DNA from: Maratus speciosus | Taxonomy: Eukaryota > Arthropoda > Arachnida > Araneae > Salticidae | NCBI GenBank assembly: GCA_963932465.1 | Contig: OZ010792.1 | Span: forward strand, 20,365,632-20,429,631 | DNA: 64,000 nt | Direction: 5' to 3' | Shown: piece after piece, positions 34,681-47,593 of the stretch | Layout of the letters: each line of letters starts with the position of its first letter | Numbering within the stretch: position 1 is the first letter of the stretch | Made by a program: the position numbers and the translations under genes | Notes under the pieces: generated by a model | Told to the model about the DNA's origin: nothing | Seen by the model: the letters and a program-made list of their open reading frames with translations, nothing else | Database searches by the model: none

Positions 34681-34820
34681 TAAAGTAATTCTGATGCAAA
34701 GTTCATTTTAATGTCTTTATTTTGAATAAAATTATGAACAATGGTTATGTTTTGATTAGAGCGTGACAGCCTGTACTTTGAATTGAATAAATGAATTATG
34801 ACTCTGTTTTTCCACACATT

Positions 34821-34847
34821 TTGTTGTTGTTGTTGTTGTTGTTGTTG
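34821..34847. repeat. (TTG)9 microsatellite
   Basis: Nine perfect TTG triplets. On the minus strand they would read as a Gln run at the start of a 63-codon frame, but that frame has no other coding features. Confidence 0.95.
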
Positions 34848-35158
34848 CATTCTGTACTGCCACTTAAAGTTTATCGAAGGAAATTTTACTCACCCTGTAT
34901 ATTATAAGAGACTGGATTATATACATTATCAGAATTATTAAATATGCATGCAAAGATTCACTTTTAAATTTCCACCTTTTTCTCATTTTTACATATTGTC
35001 ACATATACAGTTTCAGTGTGCATAGATGTGTAAGGATATGTAAGGCAGTGATTCCAGGCAATGATAGTTCATAATAATTAAAAAAGCATTATTTGCATTC
35101 CTTCATAACTATATGAAGATATAACGCATCATAAAATTTCCTATCCAACAATCCTTAA

Positions 35159-35345
35159 CCCCTTGGGGACGAGCGACACGTATACGTGCCGCATGAAGAG
35201 CTCAGGTTCCTTGGTTTTCCTCACCAGTAAAATTTGCCTTGTTTAATCAGCGCATTTTCTCGATTCAAGAAAACACAAATTTCTGTTTTTAAAAAACAGT
35301 AACAAACGATTAAAAATTTCGTAAAAGGCTCCCGTCCCGAAGGGG
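35159..35345. mobile_element. TTAA-flanked MITE (piggyBac-like), CCCCTT ends
   Basis: TTAA lies at both flanks (35155-35158, 35346-35349). The ends CCCCTTGGGGACG and CGTCCCGAAGGGG are inverted copies. It is 187 bp and non-coding. TTAA target duplication with CCC-type ends is the hallmark of piggyBac-type transposition. A related right end is at 28554. Confidence 0.75.
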
Positions 35346-35349
35346 TTAA

Positions 35350-36562
35350 CGTGTTTTTAGACAGTAAAAATACATTTGTACATTTACCAATGGTACAATG
35401 TAATATTTGCAGAATTTTGCGAAACTTTTCTTTGTCATTATTTCTTGACAGCTCAATTCCATTCCCATTAATGAAATTCTTTACCTGCTTGATAATTCTG
35501 AATAATTCTGATCTTGAATAATTCTGATACTTAACAAGGCAGTTTTGACGATTTTTCTTGATTTTTTTCTCCGTAATTTGGATACTTGATCTTTATTCTT
35601 ATGTAACCGTACAATTTGAGTAAATTCTTCCATTGCTCCCTGTCATTGTTCAACATAAATTCAATACAAAGACCAGCGACGGCCTGAGGGTTCTAAACAC
35701 ATTCCTAGACACCTCTACGAACTGTTTTGTTTTTAAATTTATAGCTGTACGAGAAACTTTGGTTTCGATGTTAATTCAATTTTGGACGTTAAATTAATAT
35801 GAGAGAATGCAGATTCTGTTTTATATTTTCATCTCTTTAACCGGCTCAAAAGCACAGTTATGTAGCTTGATTCGAAGGTATTGATAATAATTATACTATC
35901 CAATACTCTTATTTTTTTAATTTAAATTTCCTGCTGTATTTTTTCTGGTATATATTTTCATTATTTATTTCAGTAATAAAAGAAAAATAAAGCACACGCA
36001 TTTCATTGATTGTCAAACATTTTTTTAATAGTTTATCGTACTATCAATCGACTCGGTGTTTTGGACAGAATCCTCCAGCCGTTCTCTTGTAACGGCCGCC
36101 TATCTTGTATGCCACTTGGACTGGGTACGTTGAATGCATCGCTCTTTGAAGAATAATTCAGCTCTCAGTATTTGGGATATTAAAAACTCTGGAGCCAATA
36201 AAAGGACATGTTTAACCAATTTTTCAGTATGGCTTGTAGGGTTTTGATCAACCCCTGAATTAATTCGTAATTCGAAGGATACTACACTAATCTACCAGCC
36301 CTTTCTTGACTGATGTCTAAATATTTTCTTCAATAAATAATAATTCATTTACATTAAAATTCGAAGTTAAAGTAAGAAATAATTAAAATTATCTTACCTG
36401 CTAAAAATCCAAAGGGACCGGGATTGGATGTTTGATGATCCTAATGTATTCTATATACGACATCCAAATTAAGCCTAAAACTGTAATTATCTAAGTAAGC
36501 AGACAAACATTCTAAATGAAATTCTTCATATTTAAAGAATAAAACACTTTTAATTTAGCCGT
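35350..36562. other. Unassigned AT-rich sequence
   Basis: No gene or defined repeat. A patch around 36055-36120 has slightly higher GC without an open frame. Confidence 0.45.
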
Positions 36563-36780
36563 AGCACACTAACATATAAGACATCAAGATGAAACATATT
36601 TACAATTAAAATTATAACATCCGAGCGAAAAGCTTTTAATCTAAATCAAAATAATATATTTCTACGAACCTAATGCTCTCCATTACATCAAAACAAAAAA
36701 TACAACTACACTGTTTTATGAGAAGGAAAAGTCTTTTAGACCGTTTGCGCGAATGCACATTCAGTTCTAATATCGGCTAT
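36563..36780. repeat. Lone unit of the 179-bp repeat family
   Basis: It contains TAAGACATCAAGATGAAAC, CCGAGCGAAAAGC, TCTCCATTACATC and CTACACTGTTTTATGAGAAGG in the same order as the array at 24955-26330. It has no MITE at the position where the array copy holds the 25058-25866 element, so it acts as an empty site. Confidence 0.8.
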
Positions 36781-36785
36781 CTTAA

Positions 36786-37067
36786 CACATTCATGGCGGG
36801 AAACGAAAATTCTCGATTTCATTCAAAAAACATCTTTGACTAAGGGCGTGGCTTCTACCTTACAGAAAATTAATTTATATCATATTGTCCATATTTCTTT
36901 TTCTTTTAGATTGTAAGACATTTAATATTAAATTCGCACATTGAAAGAAATTTACCGATGCGGGAAAGCTATCTTAGAACACCAATTTGCAATAGACTTT
37001 CATAACAGGGAGGAGCTTCTACTGTTTTAAAATTTAGATTTGATAAAAATTGTCCGTCGTCAATGTG
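36786..37067. mobile_element. TTAA-flanked MITE (piggyBac-like), CACATT ends
   Basis: TTAA flanks both sides (36782-36785, 37068-37071). The ends CACATTCATGGCGGG and GTCCGTCGTCAATGTG are imperfect inverted copies. It is 282 bp, non-coding, and its end sequence is distinct from the 35159 element. Confidence 0.65.
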
Positions 37068-37071
37068 TTAA

Positions 37072-37560
37072 GAATCAAAACGAACAGGTGCAAAGATGAT
37101 ACAATCTGCATTCCGTGTTACATGTGTAATCGATTTTAATCAGAGATTAAATCGTGATTTTAATGAAATGATTTTTTTAATACTGATTAAAATCATAAAT
37201 TTTCTAATTTTTAAAATGGCGAAATTTAGGAAATATCTATCGATATTTCGCATAATGAAAAAACAAAAAAATGTTTAAATAATTCTTTATAAACTTAATT
37301 CCTTATACTTATAAAAAATTAAGTACACTAAGTTCGTAAATAGAAAAGATTTTATCTGACATAAAAAAACATAACATTTAAAAATCATAATTAATTAAAT
37401 CTAATATAATTTGCAACGGCATAATTTTCTTTAAATAATCAAATTATTCATTCTTTTATATAAAATAATAGTAGCAAGTATTAAAAATTTTTAACAAGTA
37501 AAAGAATAAGTAGAATAAGCCAATCTGTTATTTTTTTCATTTTATTTCTGTAAATAAATA
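37072..37560. other. AT-rich intergenic sequence
   Basis: Nothing recognised. The 60-codon frame at 37096-37278 lacks coding features. Confidence 0.45.
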
Positions 37561-37744
37561 TACAGTGTGTCCACGTATAACCTGACCGACCTTTATTTTC
37601 GCAACCGTTGCTCCTAGATGCATACTTCCAATTACAAAAATGGTTTAAATAAGGTAAAGAATTATTTTTAAAGCGATTTGGGTCAAGGAAAAAATTTATT
37701 AAAAAATTACGAAATTTAAATTTTTATAAGGGCCCCCGGTCCTA

Positions 37745-40380
37745 TCTATCTATTCTATACTTCTATACTCCTATTATAAAGAGGAAAAAATTGTTTATTT
37801 GTAGGAGGTAAGCTCAGGAACTACCGAACCGATTCCAAAAGTAATGGTATCAAAATGATGGTGTTAGTCCAACTTAGAACATAGGCTATATCTTATGCCG
37901 GTGCCACTACCCCGAAGGGGGTGCAGGAGCAAAAAACGTTCTAAAAATGCGATTTTTGCGTTACTGAAGGGCCTAGAAATATGAAATTTGGAATATTAGT
38001 TACTTATAAGATATAAATGATGTCTAAGAACAGTTCTTAAACAATTCGAAATTTAAAAGGGGTGAAAATGCACAAAAAGCGTTCTAAAAAACGTTCTAAA
38101 TGGTAGTTTCTACGTAATCTCAAGAAACACCAAACCGATTTAAAAAATATTGGTGTCAAAATGATAGTGACAACGTTTGTTCTAAGATAGGCTATGTTTT
38201 ATGTCGGTGCCACTACCCCAAAAGGGGTGTAGGAGCAAAAAACGTTCTAAAAATGCGATTTATGCGCTACTGAAGGGCCTAGAAATATGAAATTTGAAGT
38301 ATCAGCTACTTATTAGATATAAAGGATTTCTAAGAACAGTTCTTAAACAATTCGAAATTTAAAAGGGTTGAAAATGTGCGAAAAGCGTTCTAAAAAACGT
38401 TCTAAATGGTGATTTCTTCACAATCTCAGGAAATACCGAACCGATTAAAAAAATAATGGCGTCAAAATGATGGTGAAAACCCTTGCTCCAACATAGGCTA
38501 TGTTTTATGTCGGTGCCACTACCCCAAAAGGGGTGCAGGAGAAAAACGTTATAAAATGCGGTTTTTGCCTGACGGAAGGGCCTTGAATCGTGAAATTTAG
38601 AATGGTAGTTAGTTATAAGATATCAATGATCTTTAAGGACATTTCCTAAAAAAGTCGAAATTTAAAAGAGGGGTCAAAATGCGCAAAAAGCGTTGTAAAA
38701 AACGTTCTAAATTGCGATTTCTAGCAATCTCAGGAAATACTGAACCGATTTCAAATATAATGGTGTAAAAATGATGGGGACAGATCTCGCTCGAAGATAG
38801 GCTATATTTTATATCTGTTTCCACTACCCCAGAGGAGATGCAGGAGCAAAAAGAGCGAAAAGCGTTCTAAAAACATTCTAAATGTCGATTTGTCACCAAT
38901 ATCTAAGGAAGAATCAAACTGATTTCAAAAGTAATGGTAAGAAATTGATGCTGACAGCCTCTGCTCTAACATAGATGCTATTTTAAGTCGGTATCACTAT
39001 CACCTAGACGTTGCAGGAGCAAAAAAGCGTTCCAAATTTCGATTTTTGTGATCGGTAGGGGCTAGAAACTTAAAATTAGGCAAGGTACATATTTATTACA
39101 TATAAATGATCTTTAAGAACAGTTTCGGAAAAATTGGAAATTTAAAAAGGGGTGAAAATGCACGAAAAGCGTTCTAAAAACGTTCTAAATTGCGATTTCT
39201 ACTCAATCTCAGGAAATTCCAAAGCTATTTCAAAAGTAATGGTTGCAAATCAATGGTGACAGTCCCTGCTATAACATAGGTTATATTTTATGTTGCTGTC
39301 ACTACCATCTGAGGGTCGCAAAAGCAAAACATGTTCTAATTTGCGTATATTGCACAACTGAGGGGTCTAACACTTTGAAGTATGGCATGGTATTTACTTA
39401 CATGATGCAACTGCTTTCTAAGAACAGTCGAAAGAAAAATCCAAATTTAAAAAGATGAAGTAAGCGAAAATCGTTATAAATTACAATTTTTATGCAATCT
39501 TATCAAATACTAAACCGATTAAAAAAATAACGATGACAAATTTTTGGTATTAGAACCTGCTCAAACATAAGCTATATTTTATATCTCTGCCACTACCACC
39601 AGAGGGTTGCAGGAGCTAAAAACTTTCTAAATTGCGATTTCTGTGATACTGAAAAGGCTAGAAACTTTAAAAATGGCATGGTAGTTACTTATAAAATATA
39701 AATGCTCTCGAAGGACTGTCGAAAATAAATTCGAATTCAAAAGGGGTGAAGCGAAGGGGAAGTGTGAAAAGCATTCTAAAAAAGTCCTAAATTACGACAT
39801 CTATGCAATTTCAGGGAATATAAACCGATTATAAAAGTAATAGTTGCGAATCAATGGTAACAGTCTCTGATGCACACAGGCCGATGATTCTACCACCTGG
39901 GCTTTACAGGAACAACAAACGTTCTATAAAAGGCCTTTAAAAGCTTTCTAAATTACGTTTCTGTGGAATATTAAAAATAACCAACCGATTTCAAAATTAA
40001 TGTTGGCAAATTAATGGTGATAGTTCCTAATTCAACATAGCCTTTCTGTTGAGAGAGATGGCAGGACTTGGAATTTGACATGATAGTTAATTTTAAGATG
40101 TAAGAAGATGGTTTCCAAAAAATTCAAAACTTCAAAAGAATACTGAAATGAGCGTATTAAATGAGCATAAAGGTTTCAAAATATTTTCTAAATTATCATT
40201 TATTTAGTTTTATTAATTTAAGTGATGTTTAATCAAACTGTGTTTTAAATAGTAATTTTTGAATTATTCTTAAAAGTAATAAGTAAAAATTTAGTTAGTA
40301 CCTTTTAATAAAAATTAGACATATAAATATCACTTGGCATATTTCAAATATTACGCGAGCAAAGCCGCGGGGTTTGCTAG
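37745..40380 (+). mobile_element. HA Helitron unit 1
   Basis: It is 2636 bp, from TCTATCTATTCTATAC to GGTTTGCTAG. The interior consists of about eight diverging blocks of roughly 300-307 bp, each with a TAGGCTAT...GTCGGTGCCACTACC motif (near 37884, 38191, 38497 and 38801, then weaker) and AAAAACGTTCTAAA words. It lacks about 30 bp near 40220 that unit 2 has. It shares diagnostic changes with unit 2 (ACGTTCTATAAAAGGCC, and loss of CTATATTTTATG near 39880). Confidence 0.85.
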
Positions 40381-43010
40381 TCTATACTCATATTATAAAG
40401 AGGTAAAAATTGTTTATTTGTAGGAGGTAAGCTCTGGAACTACCGAACCGATTCTAAAAGTAATGGTATCAAAATGATGGTGTTAGTCCAACTTAGAACA
40501 TAGGTTATATTTTATGTCGGTGCCACTACCCCAAAGGGGGTGCAGGAGCAAAAAACGTTCTAAAAACGCGATTTTTGCGTTACTGAAGGGCCTGGAAATA
40601 TGAAATTTGGAATATTAGTTACTTATAAAATATAAATGATGTCTAAGAACAGTTCTTAAACAATTCGAAATTTAAAAGGGGTGAAAATGCACAAAAAGCG
40701 TTCTAAAAACCGTTCTGAACGGTAGTTTCTACATAATCTCAGGAAATACCAAACCGATTTAAAAAATATTAGTGTCAAAATGATGGTGATAACGCTTGCT
40801 CCAAGATAGGCTATGTTTTACGTCGGTGCCATTACACCAAAGGGGGTGCAGGATCAAAAAACGTTCTAAAAATGCAATTTATGTGTTACTGAAGAGCCTA
40901 GAAATATAAAATTTGAAATATTAGCTACTTATTAGGTATAAAGGATTTCTAAGAACAGTTCTTAAACGATTCGAAATTTAAAAGGGGTGAAAATGCGCGA
41001 AAAGCGTTCTAAAAAACGTTCTAAATGGTGGTTTCTATACAATCTCAGGAAATACCAAACCGATTTAAAAAATAATGGTGTCAAAATGACGGTGACAACT
41101 CTTGCTCCAACATAGGCTATGTTTTATGTCGGTGACACTACCCCAAAGGGGGTGCAGGGGAAAAACGTTCTAAATTGCGGTTTTTGCGTTACGGAAGGGC
41201 CTAGAATCGTGAAATTTGGAATGGTAGTTAGTTATAAGGTATCAATGATCTCTAAGGGCATTTCCTAAAAAAATCGAAATTTAAAAGGCGTCAAAATGCG
41301 CAAAAAACGTTGTAAAAAACGTTCTAAATTGCAATTTCTATGCAATCTTAGGAAGTACTGAACCGATTTCAAATATAATGGTGTAAAAATTGTGCTGACA
41401 GATCTCACTCCAAGTTAGGCTATATTTTATATCTGTTTCCACTACCCCAGAGGAGATGCAGCAGCAAAATGCGCGAAAAGCGTTCTAAAAGCCGATTTGT
41501 CAGCGATATCTCAGGAAGAATCAAATGATTTAAAAAAAATGGTAGGAAATGGATTCTGACAGACTCTGCTCTAGCATAGACGCTATTTTATGTCGATATC
41601 ACTATCACCTAGACGTTGCAGGAGCAAAAAAGCGTTCTAAATTTCGATTTTTGTGATCGGTACGGGCTAGCAACTTAAAATTAGGCAAGGTACATATTTA
41701 TTACATATAAATGATCTTTAAGAAAAGTTTTAAAAAAAATTAGAAATTTATAAAGTGGTAAAAATGCGCGAAAAGCGTTCTAAAAACGTTCTAAATTGCG
41801 ATTTATACTCAATCTCGGGAAACACCAAAGCTATTTCAAAAGTAATGGTTGCAAATCAGTGGTGATAGTCCCTGCTATAACATAGGTTATATTTTATGTT
41901 TCTGTCACTACCATCTGAGGGTTGCAAAAGCAAAACAATAATTTGCGTTTTTCGCACAACTGAGGGTCTAACACTTTGAAGTATGGCATGGTATTTACTT
42001 ACGAGATGCAACTGCTTTCTAAGAATAGTAGAAAGAAAATTCCAAATTTAAAAAATGAAGTAAGCGAAATGCGTTATAAATTACAATTTTTATGCAATCT
42101 TATCAAATACTAAACCGATTAAAAAAATAATGCTGACAAATTGTTGGTGTTAGAGCCTGCTCAAACATGAGCTATATTCTATATCTGTGCCACTACCACC
42201 GGAGGATTGCAGGAGCTAAAAACTTTCTAAACTGTGATTTCTGTGATACTGAAAAGATTAGAAACTTTAAATATGGCATGGCAGTTACTTATAAATTATA
42301 AATGCCCTCGAAGGACTGTCGAAAATAAATTCGGATTAAAAAGGGGTGAAGCGAAGGGGAGGTGTGAAAAGTATTCTAAAAATGTCCTAAATTGCGATAT
42401 CTATGCAATTTCAGGTAATATAAACCAATTATAAAGGTAATAGTTGCGAATCAATGGTAACAGTCTCTGATCCTACACAGGCCGATGATTCTAACACCTG
42501 GGGTTTACAGGAACAACAAACGTTCTATAAAAGGCCTTTAAAAGCTTTCTAAATTACGTTTCTGTGGAATATTAAAAATAACAAACCAATTTCAAAATTA
42601 ATGTTGGCAAATTATGGTGATAGTTCCTAATGCAACATAGCCCTTTCTGTTGAGAGAGATGGTAGGACTTGGAATTTGACATGATAGTTAATTTTAAGAT
42701 GTAAGAAGATCGTTTCTAAAAAATTCAAAACTTCAAATAAATACTGAAATGAGCGTATTAAATGAGCATATAGGTTTCAAAATATTTTCTAAATTATCAT
42801 TTATTTAGTTTTATTAATTTATGTCTCCTTTCTGCCTAATGCAGTGTAATAATGGTATTTATTCAAACTGTGTTTTAAATAGTAATTTTTGAATTATTCT
42901 TAAAAGTAATAAGTAAAAATTTAGTTAGTACCTTTTACTAAAAATTAGACATATAAATATCACTTGGCATATTTCAAATATTACGCGAGCAAAGCCGCGG
43001 GGTTTGCTAG
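40381..43010 (+). mobile_element. HA Helitron unit 2
   Basis: It is 2630 bp, from TCTATACTCATATTATAAAG to GGTTTGCTAG, and follows unit 1 with no spacer. Block structure is as in unit 1. The shared diagnostic differences from units 4 and 5 make it unit 1's closest relative in the array. Confidence 0.85.
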
Positions 43011-45527
43011 TCATATCATACTCCTATTATAAAGAGGAAAAAATTGTTTATTTGTAGGAGGTAAGCTCTGGAACTACCGAACCGATTCCAAAAGTAATGG
43101 TATCAAAATGATGGTGTTAGTCCAACTTAGAACATAGGCTATATCTTATGTCGGTGCCACTACCCCAAAGGGGGTGTAGGAGCAAAAAACGTTCTAAAAA
43201 TGCGATTTTAGCATTACTGGAGGGCCTAGAAATTTGAAATTTTGCATATTAGTTACTTATAAGATATAAATGATGTCCAAGAACAGTTCTTAAACAATTT
43301 GAAATTTAAAAGGGGTGAAAATGCACAAAAACCGTTCTAAAAAACGTTCTAAATGGTAGTTTCTACACAATCTCAGGAAATACCAAAACGATTTAAAAAA
43401 TATTGGTGTCAAAATGATGGTGACAACGCTTGCTCTAAGATAGGCTATGTTTTATGTCGGTGCCACTACCCCAAAGGGGGTGCAGGAGCAAAAAACGTTC
43501 TAAAAATGCGATTTACGTGTTACTGAAGGGCCTAGAAATATGAAATTTGAAATATTAGCTACTTATTAGATATAAAGGATTTCTAAGAACAGTTCTTAAA
43601 TAATTCGAAATTTGAAAGGGGTGAAAATGCGCGAAAATCGTTCTAAAAAACGTTCTAAATGGTGGTTTCTACACAATCTCAGGAAATACCAAACCGATTT
43701 AAAAAATAATGGCGTCAAAATAAGGGTGTCAAAATGATGGTGACAACGCTTGCTCCAAGATAGGCTATGTTTTATGTCGGTGCCACTACCCGAAAGGGGG
43801 TGCAGGAGCAAAAAACGTTCTAAAAATGCGATTTACGTGTTACTGAAGGGCCTAGAAATATGAAATTTGAAATATTAGCTACTTATAAGATATAAATGAT
43901 GTCTAAGAACAGTTCTTAAACAATTCGAAATTTAAAAGGGGGGAAAATGCACAAAAAGCGTTCTAAAAAACGTTCTAAATGGTAGTTTCTACACTGTCCC
44001 AGGAAATACCAAACCGATTTAAAAAATGTTGGTGTCAAAATGATGATGACAACGCTTGCTCTAAGATAGGCTAATTTTTATGCCGGTGTCACTACCCCAA
44101 AGGGGGTGCAGGAGCAAAAAACGTTCTAAAAATGCGATTTACGTGTTACTGAAGGGCCTAGAAATATGAAATTTGAAATATTAGATACTTATTAGATATA
44201 AAGGATTTCTAAGAACAGTTCTTAAACAATTCGAAATTTGAAAGGGGTGAAAATGCGCGAAAATCGTTCTAAAAGACGTTCTAAATGGTGGTTTCTACAC
44301 AATCTCAGGAAATACCAAACCGATTTAAAAAATATTGGTGTCAAAATGATGGTGACAACGCTTGCTCCAAGATAGGCTATGTTTTATGTCGGTGCCACTA
44401 CCCCAAAGGGGGTGTAGGAGCAAAAAACGTTCTAAAAATGCGATTTTAGCGTTACTGAAGGGCCTAGAAATATGAAATTTTGAATATTAGTTACTTATAA
44501 GATATAAAGGATTTCTAAGAACAGTTCTTAAAAAATTCGAAATTTAAAAGGTGTGCATATGCCCGAAAAGCGTTCTAAAAAACGTTCTAATGGTGGTTTC
44601 TACACAATCTTAGGAAATACCAAACAGATCTAAAAAATAATGGCGTCAAAATGATGGTGACAACCCTTGCTCCAACATAGGCGATGTTTTATGTCGGTGC
44701 CACTACCCCAAAGGGGGTGCAGGAGAAAAACGTTCTAAATTGCGACTTTTACGCTACCGAAGGGCCTAGAATCGTGAAATTTGGAATGGTAGTTAGTTAA
44801 TAGATATCAATGATCTGTAAGGGCATTTCCTAAAAAAATCGAAATTTAAAAGGGGGTCAAAATGCGCAAAAAGCGTTGTAAAAAACTTTCTAAATTGCGA
44901 TTTCTGTGCAATCTCAGGAAGTTCTGAACCGATTTCAAATATAATGGTGTAAAAATGATGGTGACAGATCTTGCTCCAAGATACAGGGATAACTATGATT
45001 TTTGGTAGTAAATTTTGTATTTTATTGATATTTTGAACGAAAGGGTTGCCAGTGATTATATTTTGGCGAAAATTTTGTAGATTAGAGAATTGAAATGGCT
45101 ATATCCGTTAGACAATCACCTCGCAAATAAATGAAAAAAATACTGATATTTAATTTAAAAAGACAACAAAAAATGTTTTAATAAGACATAATATTATAAA
45201 ATATATACATAATTTTTAATTTAAACAGGAAATAAATATTTGTAATGCTTAAAATATAATTTATTGTGAAATTTTACAATATTTGGCGAATTATCGCCTG
45301 CCTTACGTTAAAAAAAGGAATCTGAAATTTTGATTAGACTAATTTTGAATTACATTTTTTTCATTTTTTTTTTTTTATTTAACTATTTAATCCATGTAAT
45401 GTGATTTACAGGAGAAACAATTCGATTATAAATTATATAGATATCAGTTAATATTTTAAAAATGGAATCAAATATTTAAATTTTAGTATGAATTTCTGCC
45501 ACACAGACATATTGTAAAATCCTTTCA

Positions 45528-45736
45528 GGCTTAGATGCTGTATATTCAAGCGGACGCCATCTTGGATGTTTTGAGATTTCTTTGCAATATTTTGTTGACG
45601 ATGTTTTACATTTTATTTTCGTTAAGCCTTTCATGCACATAAATCGCTGCTTGGCGACATTTATTACTTGGCGGAAAAAGGGTTATTACGCCAAGAAAAA
45701 ATCCCAGATGGCGGCCGCGGATATGACATCTGTTCC
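45528..45736. mobile_element. MITE family M2, copy 1 (old)
   Basis: The ends GGCTTAGATGCTGTATATTC and GGATATGACATCTGTTCC are diverged inverted copies, followed inward by CGCCATCTTGG and CCAGATGGCGGC. The flanks TCCTTTCA and TAATTTCA agree at six of eight positions, which fits a decayed 8-bp duplication. It contains TTGGCGACA and ACTTGGCGGA. Non-coding. Confidence 0.6.
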
Positions 45737-45992
45737 TAATTTCATACTTTTTAAAAAAAATTTCGCCGTAATTACGGAAGCATGTGATTTTTATAGACTC
45801 CAACTCAGATCAATGAATATTATCTTTTTTTTTTTTTTTTTTTTTTTTTAAGTATTATTGTTTATTAAATATTTCTTTGGCCATAACGCCAATTTTACGT
45901 ACAGGAAAATTCACAGTTTCAAAATTTAGGAACTGAAAATTATTCTTAAGGAAATTTATGCAATCATGTGTTATTACTATAAAAAAAAATTC

Positions 45993-46166
45993 TACACAGA
46001 TGTCATATACGTATCAATTTGGCGAAAACATCAACAGCATAAACAACAACATCCGCGTTACCATATCAAGCAAAATAACGATACGTTGGCGCCAGTTAAG
46101 TACCCGTTGCGTATATAACATTGGCGTCAGAAAAAAATCGTGTCATGACAATATGACATCTGTGCC
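45993..46166. mobile_element. MITE family M2, copy 2
   Basis: It runs from TACACAGATGTCATATACG (first two bases probably changed from GG) to ATATGACATCTGTGCC, flanked by AAAAATTC on both sides (45985-45992, 46167-46174). The interior matches, in reverse complement, the copy at 57715-57923. Short frames in it are not genes. Confidence 0.8.
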
Positions 46167-46447
46167 AAAAATTCAACATTTTGAATTAAAAATTACTTGC
46201 TAAAAAAAAATTGCAAATCGTTTAAAATTCGTTATTTTTTCATATTTTCCGCTCCGTTAGGCAATATTTAAAAAGATATTGGACTAATCTTAGATATTTA
46301 AAAGCACATAAATTAACGTCTGAATTCCAGTTTTATATTATTATTATTATTTATTAATTGTTTATTTTTATTATTATTATTTATTTTATAGTCTTCGCTA
46401 ATCAAGTCACCGCCAAATGGCATATTTACTATATTATTGGAAGTTTT

Positions 46448-47064
46448 GGTTGCACAGATACGCTTCATGGTACCTAATGGGCTCCAAATTGGCGTTATTT
46501 TGCCTGACATGGTAACCCAGCTATTGTTGCTTATTTATTAATAAATTGTTTATTTACTTTTATTTTCTTTTTTACAATTATATAAAATGTTTTGTTCTAT
46601 AGATAATAATTAAACATTTTTTTTTATTTATTGGGTACTACTTAGTTATCCATCGACCAATTTCGCCAAATTATATAAATCGCCAAACCACTCGCCAAAT
46701 TATACAAATTGACATTTTTTTTTAAATAATGAAAGAACAATTAAATTAGTATAACATTAATAAAAATACAAATAAAACGTCTAAATAAAAATCACCTGAT
46801 GTTGCAAACACGTGTAACTTGCTTAAAGTCAAGTGAACGTGACATGTACGATCAACCATTATTGGCATTTAATCTTATAGTTTGGCGATAGACTTTTGGT
46901 CGACGGGATAACTAAGTAGTACCATTTATTGTTATTTCCTTTTAAAATAATAGAAAATAATTTAAATATATATATATATGTAACTGGTATTCGAAAACGA
47001 TGTTTTCGCCAAATGGGCGTGAAAAAAATTGCGCCAAATCCGGTACATATATGATATCTGTGTC
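46448..47064. mobile_element. MITE family M2, copy 3, with nested M1
   Basis: The left end is GGTTGCACAGATACGC and the right end is CATATATGATATCTGTGTC, both decayed. The interior aligns with the M2 copy at 56888-57488 (CATGGTAAC, GCTATTGTTG, GTTTTGTTCTATAG, GTAACTGGTATTCGAAAACG). It is interrupted by an M1 MITE at 46634-46923. No clean duplication of the target remains. Confidence 0.65.
46634..46923. mobile_element. MITE family M1, copy 3
   Basis: The ends are GGTACTACTTAGTTATCC and GGGATAACTAAGTAGTACC. The exact 8-bp flanking repeat ATTTATTG occurs at 46626-46633 and 46924-46931. It is 290 bp. Subterminal TTTCGCCAAATTATA and ATCGCCAAAC are typical of the family. It is nested in the M2 copy at 46448-47064. 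Confidence 0.9.
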
Positions 47065-47320
47065 TAACAGTCATTTACATTATTGTGATTACTTAGTATC
47101 AGAAAACAGATTGAAGAGTATTTGGTATATTTTTACTATATGGGCTTTGGCTAGATAGAGAAAATGGCCTTGGTAAGTGAAGTGAATTTTATGTATATTT
47201 ACTGGCAACATATTTACTTTTCATATACATATAAGCATTTTTTTTTTCAATATTTATGATATTTATATATTACAAAAAAGAGCTATTATCTACTTTTAAA
47301 TACGAATAGAAATAATTTGT

Positions 47321-47593
47321 GGTTCTACTTGATTATCCCGTCGACCAAAAAAATATCACCAAACTATGAAATTAAATGCCAATAATGGGTGATCGTAAAT
47401 GTCAAATTTACTTGATGTTAAACACTTTACACGTATTTGTTACATCATTAAGTGATTTTTATTTCGAAGTTTTATTTTTATTAATGTCTTTCGTTATTTA
47501 AAATAAAAATTATGTCATTTGCGTAATTGGCCTAATAGTTTGGCGATTTGTATAATTTGGCGAAATTGGTTGACGGGATAATCAAGTAGTACC
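47321..47593. mobile_element. MITE family M1, copy 4
   Basis: The ends are GGTTCTACTTGATTATCC and GGGATAATCAAGTAGTACC. The exact 8-bp flanking repeat TAATTTGT occurs at 47313-47320 and 47594-47601. It is 273 bp, in the opposite internal orientation to copy 3. Confidence 0.9.

Noticed and set aside
34659..34850. Frame starting with a Gln run (possible polyQ protein)
   Set aside because: The Gln codons come from a perfect (TTG)9 microsatellite on the opposite strand. The rest lacks coding features and overlaps the CpG-rich inverted segment.
45582..45851. 89-codon open frame ending in a Phe run
   Set aside because: Most of it lies in an M2 MITE and ends in a poly-T tract. It is an accident of the repeat.
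46360..46510. Possible protein MSGKITPIWSPLGTMKR on the minus strand
   Set aside because: It lies at the left end of the M2 copy at 46448, with AT-rich sequence beyond, and has no recognisable family.
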